A stretch of DNA of 5,337 nt from Ekhidna sp. (GTDB lineage: Bacteria > Bacteroidota > Bacteroidia > Cytophagales > Cyclobacteriaceae). The notes beneath the pieces are model-generated. The model had not been told where the DNA came from, did not search any database, and saw only the letters and a program-made list of their open reading frames with translations. The DNA is taken from contig JABSPG010000318.1 of assembly GCA_013214445.1 (NCBI GenBank), positions 1 through 5,337 of the forward strand, read 5' to 3'. The translations under genes and the position numbers were made by a program. Positions 1 through 5,337 of this stretch are shown here, piece after piece. The stretch's first letter is position 1. The number at the start of each line of letters is the position of its first letter.

Positions 1-599
1 TCGCCCAGGGTTTTTGTCCAGGTTTTCCCACCATCTGTTGTTTTGTAAAATCCTCGTTCGCCACCTGGGCTCCAGAGTGGACCTTGCGAAGCAACATAGA
101 TGACATTTGAATTGTCAGGATGCACAATGATTTTTGAAATATGCTCAGAGCTTTTCAGGCCCATGTTGTCCCATGAAGCTCCTCCATCCGGACTACGATA
201 GAGACCGTCACCAAAACTCACGTGTCTACCTCCAACATTCTCACCTGTACCTACCCAAATAGTGTATGGATTATTGGGATCAACAGTGACACATCCAATA
301 GAATAGACTGACTCATCATCAAAGATGGGAGTGAATGTGGTTCCTGCATTCACAGTTTTCCATACACCTCCCGATCCTACTGCAACGTACCAGACGTTCT
401 CATTTGTTGGGTCAATTGCAATATCTGCTATTCTTCCAGACATAAATGCGGGCCCGATATTTCTTAATTTCAGATTTGAAAAAAGGGCAGCATCCATTGG
501 TTTAGGAGCTGAGGTACTGGACTTTCTACGTTGAGCGTCTAGAGAAAAGGTAATTCCAATGGTAAAAGACAGGAGTAGACATAAGGATAAATGCTTCAT
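1..599 (-). CDS. Secreted VPS10/BNR-type beta-propeller protein ('glycosyl hydrolase'), C-terminus cut by window edge
   Basis: This is an open frame of 199 complete codons that runs off the left edge, so only the N-terminal part is visible. It begins with a signal peptide (MKHLSLCLLLSFTIGITFSLDAQ, cleavage probably near residue 22-23), so the product is exported. The mature part has the repeating beta-propeller blade pattern 'D-P-x-N-x-x-x-x-Y/W-V-G/A' (about residues 61-73, 106-118 and 159-171). It carries Asp-box (BNR) motifs S-x-D-G-G-x-x-W at 136-143 (SPDGGASW) and 187-194 (TTDGGKTW), and a degenerate one at 82-89. The opening 'LRNIGPAFMSGRI' (45-57) is characteristic of the large (about 1000 aa) sortilin/VPS10-like, xyloglucanase-like proteins common in Bacteroidota. 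Databases often call these glycosyl hydrolases, but no catalytic residue is visible here and the activity is unproven. The start is the ATG at 599, directly before the signal peptide. It is transcribed divergently from the desaturase gene. Confidence 0.85.
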   Translation of the reverse strand, partial: MKHLSLCLLLSFTIGITFSLDAQRRKSSTSAPKPMDAALFSNLKLRNIGPAFMSGRIADIAIDPTNENVWYVAVGSGGVWKTVNAGTTFTPIFDDESVYSIGCVTVDPNNPYTIWVGTGENVGGRHVSFGDGLYRSPDGGASWDNMGLKSSEHISKIIVHPDNSNVIYVASQGPLWSPGGERGFYKTTDGGKTWTKTLG

Positions 600-680
600 A
601 TGCTTCTGGTTAAGGTTTGGATTAAATTTAGCATAAACCTAAAGAAAGAATCGAGAAGCTATCTTTTCCAGAGCCTTTTG

Positions 681-718
681 AACTAGAAGTATGATTAGAA
701 CATCTATCTCTTCTAGTT
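681..718. repeat. Perfect 9-bp inverted repeat with 20-nt spacer in the divergent intergenic region
   Basis: AACTAGAAG (681-689) is the exact reverse complement of CTTCTAGTT (710-718). The repeat lies 82 bp upstream of the BNR-protein start codon and 16 bp upstream of the candidate -33 element for the desaturase. This could be a regulator binding site with two half-sites about 2.8 helical turns apart (29 bp between equivalent positions). It could also be a weak RNA hairpin followed by TTTT (717-720). A terminator is not expected between divergent genes. A 9-bp perfect dyad this close together is mildly unlikely by chance in a 234-bp gap, but not strikingly so. No known operator is recognised. 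Confidence 0.35.
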
Positions 719-733
719 TTATGATACTAATGA

Positions 734-765
734 ATTGGGGATCAGGCGATTTGTAGATAATTTTG
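734..765 (+). promoter_or_regulatory. Candidate Bacteroidota-type promoter for the desaturase-aminotransferase unit
   Basis: TAATTTTG (758-765) matches all six fixed bases of the Bacteroidota -7 consensus TAnnTTTG. ATTG (734-737) lies 20 nt upstream and fits the -33 TTTG element at the expected spacing. Transcription would start near 771-773, leaving a 5' leader of about 60 nt before the ATG at 834. The leader shows no obvious riboswitch. A second, poorer candidate is TATAGTTTG (793-801), which has one base too many between TA and TTTG. This is a sequence match only; the start site is not demonstrated. Confidence 0.5.
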
Positions 766-833
766 CGAAACGCCTAACAGTTCACTTACACGTATAGTTT
801 GTGACCAACTAACCAACAGAGTACGATAAGAGG

Positions 834-1934
834 ATGATCAGATACAAATTTGAAAACAAACTAGATAGAGAATTTGCAGCCGCAATGCGTGCCAGAGTAA
901 ATGCATATTTCTCAGATAATGAAATACAGCGCAATGCAAATAATCAGATGATCATCAAGACGATCACCATCTTGTCGATGTATTTAGTCCCTTATTTCTT
1001 GATGATCTTCGGAGGCTTTACTCACCTTGGGCTTTTAATGGGACTTTGGATGGTTATGGGAATCGGGAAGGCATTTATTGGTACTACCATCATGCATGAC
1101 TCCATCCATGGATCATACTTCAAGAAAAAATCGATGAATGCCATCATGGAAGTCTCCGCAGCAATTGTAGGAGTTGATAAATTAATTTGGCACATTCAAC
1201 ACAACGTTCTTCACCACACCTACACTAATATTGAGCATACTGACGAGGATATCCTTCCAAGGTTCGTTTTCAGATATTCCACAAACCAGCCGCACAGGTG
1301 GTTTCATAAATTTCAGCATATCTACGCACCCCTATTATACTGTGTTCCCTTACTAGAATGGATAACCACTAAAGATTTTCTAAAGGCTTTTGACTACAAA
1401 AGAGAAGGTTTAATCAAAAAGATAGATTTCCCAAAAGAGTTCACCAAAATAGTATTCCGTAAGATTTTCTATTGGGTGGTCTTTCTCGCCTTACCAGTTG
1501 TCCTTATCCCTGTTCCGGCTTGGATTACCATACTGATGATTTTTGTTTCGCACTGCATCACAGGAATCATGCTAGCTATAATATTCCAGACAGCTCACGT
1601 GGTAGAGCCTGCAGAATTTTTTGAAGGCGAATCGGAACATATGAAACACAGTTGGGTCGCGCACCAACTGCGGACTACATGTAACTATGGAATGGATAAC
1701 AAAACGCTTTCATGGTTCCTGGGCGGATTGAATTTCCAGGTAGAACATCACTTATTTCCCGATATATGCCATGTGCATTATCCGGCTATTTCTAAAATAG
1801 TACAGCAGACGGTCAAGGAATTTAACCTGCCCTACTATGCATTCCCGTCATTTGGAGCTGCGGTCGTTAGCCATTTTAAGCATATGAAAGAAATGGGTAG
1901 CGCCAAGGATTTACAAATGCAGCCTGCGGTTTAG
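834..1934 (+). CDS. Membrane fatty-acid desaturase, front-end (DesD/linoleoyl-CoA desaturase-like) type
   Basis: This 366-aa integral membrane di-iron enzyme would insert a cis double bond into an acyl chain (lipid- or CoA-linked), using O2 and electrons from a partner such as ferredoxin. All three histidine boxes are intact: HDSIH (88-92), HxxxHH (123-128, HNVLHH) and QxxHH (302-306, QVEHH). The last is followed by LFPDICHVHYP. The Gln-first third box and that tail resemble cyanobacterial delta-6 (DesD) and front-end enzymes more than delta-9 enzymes. The conserved stretches QTAHVVE (252-258) and HQLRTT (277-282) also fit. Hydrophobic segments lie at about 42-60, 64-85, 211-228 and 231-253. 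There is no cytochrome b5 domain. The ATG at 834 is the only possible start, because an in-frame stop lies at 810-812 and no other start codon lies between. The AAGAGG touching the ATG is too close to act as a normal ribosome site. Regiospecificity cannot be read from sequence. Confidence 0.93.
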   Translation: MIRYKFENKLDREFAAAMRARVNAYFSDNEIQRNANNQMIIKTITILSMYLVPYFLMIFGGFTHLGLLMGLWMVMGIGKAFIGTTIMHDSIHGSYFKKKSMNAIMEVSAAIVGVDKLIWHIQHNVLHHTYTNIEHTDEDILPRFVFRYSTNQPHRWFHKFQHIYAPLLYCVPLLEWITTKDFLKAFDYKREGLIKKIDFPKEFTKIVFRKIFYWVVFLALPVVLIPVPAWITILMIFVSHCITGIMLAIIFQTAHVVEPAEFFEGESEHMKHSWVAHQLRTTCNYGMDNKTLSWFLGGLNFQVEHHLFPDICHVHYPAISKIVQQTVKEFNLPYYAFPSFGAAVVSHFKHMKEMGSAKDLQMQPAV

Positions 1935-1957
1935 TTCAAGTTACAATACATAAAGTG

Positions 1958-2569
1958 ATGCGATTTATCGAGAGTATACTCTTGAAAGATGGACAATACC
2001 ATCATCTCGAATTGCATCAAGAGCGTATCAATAAGACGTATGGGAGCTATTCTTCAGTTAAGTACGCACCTAATCTTCTCAAGATTCTACCAAAGCAGGA
2101 TACGGATGGAACCAAAAAAGTACGAGTGATATATAACTTGGAAAATGAAGTCTCCGACATTGATATTTCTATATCAACGTACGTCCCGCGAGAAATAAAA
2201 TCGATAGAGTTAGTTGAAGCAAAGTCATTCGATTATTCATACAAATTCGAAGATCGGACCATACTAAATAAACTTCTTTCGGGATCTTCCGCTGATGATA
2301 TTATTATTTGTATCGATGGAAGGATTACTGACGGCTCGTATTTTAACCTTGCCTTTTGGGACGAAAGAAAGTGGTTTACTCCCAAAACACCCTTGCTAAA
2401 TGGTGTAAGAAGACAGCAGTTGCTTAATACCCAAAAAATCACTGAAGCGTCACTAACTAAAGACGATATCCCAAGCTTTCAGAAAGTGAGCTTGATAAAT
2501 GCGATGCTTGACCTTGGGCAACTAGAAGTACCAACATCTGCTATTTCTACTTCCAGAACTGACGATTGA
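1958..2569 (+). CDS. Small PLP-dependent class IV aminotransferase-fold protein
   Basis: This is a 203-aa protein of the D-amino-acid/branched-chain aminotransferase and aminodeoxychorismate lyase (PabC) fold. Numbering from the ATG at 1958, the likely Schiff-base lysine is K96 in DYSYKFEDR (92-100). This corresponds to the LKHLNR-type motif of PabC. The motif ITDGSYFNLAFW (123-134) matches the usual T-E-x-S-x-x-N segment, with Asp125 in place of the Glu that contacts the pyridine nitrogen. WFTPKTPLLNGVRR (139-152) is the typical substrate/cofactor loop. Class IV enzymes are usually about 270-300 aa, so this is a compact form; similar short proteins occur in Bacteroidota. A PabC-like lyase role in folate synthesis is possible, but no pabB is visible nearby and the substrate is unknown. 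A GTG at 1955 immediately precedes the ATG and would add one residue; ATG is preferred. It follows the desaturase by 23 nt with no terminator, so the two are probably cotranscribed. Its last 23 bp overlap the end of the convergent CHASE2 gene. Confidence 0.82.
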   Translation: MRFIESILLKDGQYHHLELHQERINKTYGSYSSVKYAPNLLKILPKQDTDGTKKVRVIYNLENEVSDIDISISTYVPREIKSIELVEAKSFDYSYKFEDRTILNKLLSGSSADDIIICIDGRITDGSYFNLAFWDERKWFTPKTPLLNGVRRQQLLNTQKITEASLTKDDIPSFQKVSLINAMLDLGQLEVPTSAISTSRTDD

Positions 2570-3797
2570 TCTTGAAAATTTCCTTTCTCCGTTCTTTAGA
2601 GAATAGGTTGACAACTACTCCATGATACACTTCGATTGAATCTCCTGACAAGGCAATTACTATCATTGCGAGCGTAAAATCTGCCTTATAGTTGAACGCC
2701 AATAGTAAATAAATCATAAGTGTGGCCAGTCCCATTACCTCTACTAGCTGAAAGATTTTAGTGATCCCATCATACCACCTAGGCAGAGCGCCATAGACAA
2801 TTTTAAAGAGAAAAACATTAAAGAGGCAGAAGAAAATAGCCAGTGCAATCTGTACATTATCTGACATCTGATCGATAGGTTCATCATCCAATACTTGGGA
2901 AATGATATTTGCATGAATGACTCCCCCAAACATATCGTTCTTAGCCTTCCCTACATAGTTTTCATTCATGGGAGTAAAATAGAAATCCTCCGTTGTTTCG
3001 GTATCTCCAATGTACTCCCCCATGAAACACATAATAACGATTTTGTCTTCAAATAAGTCAGGTGTAAAATTCTGATCGAAGATATCATACACATCCAATG
3101 CGAAGTACTTCATTCCATATTTTGCCGAGGAAAAACTGATGATATTCCCTTTGTAATTCACAACCTCTACATCATTATCACGGGCCAGGAATTTCTCCGT
3201 CCTGGCAGAATCGTAAGCATAAACTAATCGTATGGGAAACGCATATCTTAGCTCCCCATCTACCAATTCATCTGGAGTAAACTCGCGACACATCTTCAGA
3301 TCTTCCTGTGTTCGAGCATTTGTAATTAGGTTAACATATCCTAAATGTGCTTGACTTGCTAAATGCTCCTCCGGCTTTATTGTTCGTTCAAAATGAGCTT
3401 CCTCAACATTATAGTCTACAAGTTTTTCCCCAATTACAATATTATCGGTTTCACTCAGTACCCTGAGCAAGGCACTGTCTTCTTCAAATGATAAAGGAAG
3501 GTCGAGCATTACATCAAGGCCAATGACCTTCGGATTATACTCCTTGATTATCTCAATTTGCCTTGCAATACCCTCCCTTGGCAAATTTCCAATATTGACC
3601 ATCACAATTCGATCATCAGCTATTGGATCATCGTTCATTTGCGAAAACACGATATCGGTCAACTCAAAATCAGAAAACATATCACCGATCGGGTCGAAAA
3701 GATCGAAGACCTTGAACAGTGTGACTGAGGCAAAAAGCCCCATGATTCCGAAAATGAAAAGAGAGCAGAGGATAGTATCTCGAATGAATCGTTTCAT
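2547..3797 (-). CDS. CHASE2 sensor-domain membrane protein without output domain
   Basis: This 416-aa protein has one N-terminal membrane segment (about 8-28), a large extracytoplasmic domain (about 45-312), three further membrane segments (about 314-334, 351-368 and 373-393) and a short basic cytoplasmic tail (KERRKEIFKINRQFWK). The central domain shows the CHASE2 pattern: DDRIVMVNIG (61-70), PKVIGLDVMLDLP (89-101), HLGYVNL (151-157), RYAFP (184-188), DKIVIMCFMG (251-260), TPM (275-277) and GGVIHANIISQVL (291-303). In classical CHASE2 proteins the three C-terminal helices lead into a kinase, cyclase or GGDEF module. Here the protein stops after the helices, a form that also occurs in Bacteroidota. 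The ligand is unknown. The ATG at 3797 directly precedes a basic stretch and the first membrane helix. It is the last gene of the minus-strand unit, 50 nt after the beta-barrel gene. Confidence 0.85.
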   Translation of the reverse strand: MKRFIRDTILCSLFIFGIMGLFASVTLFKVFDLFDPIGDMFSDFELTDIVFSQMNDDPIADDRIVMVNIGNLPREGIARQIEIIKEYNPKVIGLDVMLDLPLSFEEDSALLRVLSETDNIVIGEKLVDYNVEEAHFERTIKPEEHLASQAHLGYVNLITNARTQEDLKMCREFTPDELVDGELRYAFPIRLVYAYDSARTEKFLARDNDVEVVNYKGNIISFSSAKYGMKYFALDVYDIFDQNFTPDLFEDKIVIMCFMGEYIGDTETTEDFYFTPMNENYVGKAKNDMFGGVIHANIISQVLDDEPIDQMSDNVQIALAIFFCLFNVFLFKIVYGALPRWYDGITKIFQLVEVMGLATLMIYLLLAFNYKADFTLAMIVIALSGDSIEVYHGVVVNLFSKERRKEIFKINRQFWK

Positions 3798-3847
3798 ATT
3801 CTAAAAATACAAGAACGATTACAAACAACTCTCCTCGGCCAAAAAGG

Positions 3848-4882
3848 CTAGAATGAGAATCCGATCCTCATAACTGGTATAGCTTGATTGAAATTGTCTG
3901 TAACAATTACTTCAGGGGCTAAGCTAAATCCTGATCCCTTCTGGGAGGTAAATAGTGAAAATTTATAGGTGTCTCCTTGAAAATGATCGCCATTCTCAAG
4001 AATCAAGGTCCCGAGAGAAAACCCAATTTCGTATCCTCTCGAAAAAATACGCCTATAAAAGCCTGACAGAAACCCATTGGAGTCCCATTCATACGCTCGA
4101 TCCTCTTGTTCTTGATAAAATACGTGTTGAGTATATAGAAGTCCTACTTCAGACTTTTTTCTTCCTAATCGATCTGGAATATTGACCCCTACCATGATTC
4201 CAAAATCTGGAACAAATTGATCTCTAATAAAACCTAGACCTATTCCAGCAGAAATCTCCAATCCATCTAGGGTCAATCTATCAGAGGTAATGGACCCAAT
4301 ATTCGCATTCCCATATTTGATTAATCCTGAAGCAGTATAAACATCCCTTAGGCCATAATTTTCATATTTTCTATTTATCTGATCCCACACAGACTCCACA
4401 TTGATCTCTTTAATTTCTTCTAGTTGGTCTAGATCCGTCAAGGAAAATGATACGGCTACTTTCTCCAAAGTAATTCGAAAATCGATTCGATCTGAAAGCC
4501 TTTCAGTGATTCCATCTTGACCGATAATATAGATATCAGAAGCTTTTTCAAATGGCTCGACTTCAATCCTGGCAACTTCCTGTCCGCCTTCATTTACATT
4601 TGAATATGATACTTGAATCCCCTCATAGTATTTTGATGATTCAATTGCTGAGGCCATAGTATTTAGCATGCCTTTCCACAATTCATTTTTGAAATACAGT
4701 TCTTTATCCCTCATTTGATAGAAGGCAAAGGTCAATTCTACTTTATTATCTGTAGAAAGTGTAAGTGTATCTGGATATACAGGTAGATTTGGATCAGCTA
4801 GGGTCAGATCAACTTGACCTTGTGCTGTTATAGACATTACTAATGCAAGTAGCATCAGCAGCCTACTATTTATTCTTTTCAT
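3848..4882 (-). CDS. Secreted protein with N-terminal periplasmic domain and probable C-terminal outer-membrane beta-barrel
   Basis: No named family is recognised for this 344-aa protein. A clear signal peptide (MKRINSRLLMLLALVMSITAQGQ, residues 1-23) predicts export. Residues 24 to about 200 form a mixed alpha/beta region of unknown function, including a possible helical stretch at 152-175. From about 205 to the end the sequence alternates short amphipathic strands rich in Gly and aromatics with polar turns. Examples lie at about 206-219, 224-236, 243-256, 268-281, 283-295, 303-313, 316-328 and 333-344. The chain ends in IGFSF, and a terminal Phe is typical of outer-membrane beta-barrels. 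About eight strands are suggested, from reading only. The ATG at 4882 lies inside the end of the upstream gene (17-bp overlap), which suggests translational coupling; no Shine-Dalgarno is visible, only an A/T-rich leader. It probably acts with its neighbours in the cell envelope. Confidence 0.7.
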   Translation of the reverse strand: MKRINSRLLMLLALVMSITAQGQVDLTLADPNLPVYPDTLTLSTDNKVELTFAFYQMRDKELYFKNELWKGMLNTMASAIESSKYYEGIQVSYSNVNEGGQEVARIEVEPFEKASDIYIIGQDGITERLSDRIDFRITLEKVAVSFSLTDLDQLEEIKEINVESVWDQINRKYENYGLRDVYTASGLIKYGNANIGSITSDRLTLDGLEISAGIGLGFIRDQFVPDFGIMVGVNIPDRLGRKKSEVGLLYTQHVFYQEQEDRAYEWDSNGFLSGFYRRIFSRGYEIGFSLGTLILENGDHFQGDTYKFSLFTSQKGSGFSLAPEVIVTDNFNQAIPVMRIGFSF

Positions 4883-5337
4883 AGAGCTTAATTTTTAGTG
4901 CTTGATTTTCCACATTTGAATTAGTGGAAGACTTCTGCCATTGAGCTCTTATGGTCATGGTTCTTCCTTTTCTGATCGACGGCCTCTCGAGGCTGGCCTG
5001 TATGATCGAAATATCTTCTGGTGCAAACTGAGGTTTTTCTTCTGCCTTTGGTTGCAAAAGAGGTTCCAGCAATGGCTTGATATCTACAGAGGCCAAAGCA
5101 ACGTTTACGTTTCGTCTTTCAATTGATTTAATAGTTTTGACAGGAATCATCTCTAGCTTCTTGCCAATGTTGCTTGCTGGCATCACCTCCATCAATGGCG
5201 AATCCTTCTTCGTTTCTTCAACTACCTCACTTAACGAAATATCTTGGGTAGATTTTTCGAGGAAACTTATGGGGAAAAGTACAAATAGTAAAGTGCAAGC
5301 TGCAGCCATAATCCAAGGAAGTAATGGGTAGTCTTTA
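4866..5337 (-). CDS. Single-pass membrane protein of unknown function, possibly anti-sigma-like; 5' end cut by window edge
   Basis: The frame is open to the right edge, giving 156 complete visible codons, and the true start probably lies outside. An internal ATG at 5309 would give 147 aa. However, that start would have no positive charge before the hydrophobic run, whereas the upstream codons (KDYPLLPWI) read naturally into it, so a truncated gene is preferred. In visible numbering, a membrane segment spans about 8-26 (WIM...FPISFL). It is followed by an acidic stretch (27-50), a low-complexity linker with Pro, Lys and Glu (86-106, EPLLQPKAEEKPQ), and a basic C-terminal region (117-156) with RKGRTMTIRAQW. 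The layout of a cytoplasmic N-terminus, one helix and a disordered periplasmic part fits anti-sigma factors and similar accessory proteins of sigma-factor operons in Bacteroidota. The cytoplasmic domain needed to test this is missing. Its end overlaps the start of the beta-barrel gene by 17 bp, so the two are in one operon. Confidence 0.6.
   Translation of the reverse strand, partial: KDYPLLPWIMAAACTLLFVLFPISFLEKSTQDISLSEVVEETKKDSPLMEVMPASNIGKKLEMIPVKTIKSIERRNVNVALASVDIKPLLEPLLQPKAEEKPQFAPEDISIIQASLERPSIRKGRTMTIRAQWQKSSTNSNVENQALKIKLYEKNK

Noticed and set aside
325..534. Plus-strand open frame of 69 codons
   Set aside because: It is the reverse-strand shadow of the BNR-protein gene, which has a signal peptide and Asp-box motifs in its own frame.
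634..641. TAGGTTTA on the minus strand as a -7 element for the BNR-protein gene
   Set aside because: It differs from TAnnTTTG at the last base and has no TTG at the right distance upstream. No full CAAAnnTA match exists anywhere in 600-833, so no promoter is assigned to this gene.
2470..2518. Stem-forming repeats near the end of the aminotransferase gene (CAAGCT/AGCTTG at 2472-2477 and 2489-2494; CCCAAG/CTTGGG at 2470-2475 and 2513-2518)
   Set aside because: They lie inside coding sequence, have no T-run on either strand, and compete for the same bases. They are more likely chance than a terminator.
2520..2530. Second copy of AACTAGAAGTA, identical to 681-691, and another CTTCTAGTT inside the barrel-protein gene near 4428
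   Set aside because: A few 11-base coincidences are expected in a window of this size, and both extra copies are in coding sequence. They are not treated as a repeat family.
3523..3804. Plus-strand open frame of 93 codons
   Set aside because: It is antisense to the start of the CHASE2 gene, has no family features, and its composition is explained by the opposite strand.
3798..3847. Possible separate promoter or terminator in the 50-nt gap before the CHASE2 gene
   Set aside because: TATTTTTA on the minus strand is an imperfect -7 with upstream TTG/TTTG at the wrong spacing. The only stem (GCC/GGC around TTTTT) is three base pairs.
5077..5331. Plus-strand open frame of 84 codons at the right edge
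   Set aside because: It is antisense to the partial membrane-protein gene, which is supported by its overlap with the next gene and by its topology.

Overview
The window looks like chromosomal DNA from a Bacteroidota bacterium, probably a marine Cytophagales/Flammeovirgaceae-type lineage. This rests on protein style, not on any marker gene. The supports are moderate to low GC, signal peptides ending in -AQ, start sites that mostly lack a usable Shine-Dalgarno, a good match to the Bacteroidota promoter consensus (TTG / TAnnTTTG), and family choice (VPS10/BNR-type 'glycosyl hydrolase', small class IV aminotransferase, CHASE2 protein with no output domain). No RNA genes, CRISPR arrays, insertion sequences or clear intrinsic terminators were found.

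Layout. (1) Positions 1-599, minus strand: the N-terminal third or less of a large secreted BNR/VPS10-type beta-propeller protein, cut by the window edge. (2) Positions 600-833: a 234-bp divergent intergenic region with a perfect 9-bp inverted repeat and a good candidate promoter for the plus-strand genes. (3) Positions 834-2569, plus strand: a two-gene unit with a 23-nt gap, encoding a membrane fatty-acid desaturase of the front-end/DesD-like type and a small PLP-dependent class IV aminotransferase-fold protein. (4) Positions 2547-5337, minus strand: a three-gene unit. In transcription order it holds a membrane-anchored protein cut at its 5' end by the window edge, a secreted protein with a probable C-terminal outer-membrane beta-barrel, and a CHASE2 sensor-domain protein with four membrane segments and no signalling output domain. 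The first two genes overlap by 17 bp and a 50-nt gap precedes the CHASE2 gene. The two units converge and overlap tail to tail by 23 bp of coding sequence.

How the genes may work together. The desaturase introduces double bonds into acyl chains and so probably tunes membrane fluidity; why the aminotransferase is next to it is not obvious. The minus-strand unit spans inner membrane, periplasm and probably outer membrane and ends in an extracytoplasmic sensor domain. It reads as an envelope-sensing or envelope-stress module, possibly headed by a sigma factor gene just outside the window. That last point is inference and can be checked by reading past position 5337. The sequence does not prove a new system; the least-characterised part is this three-gene unit.
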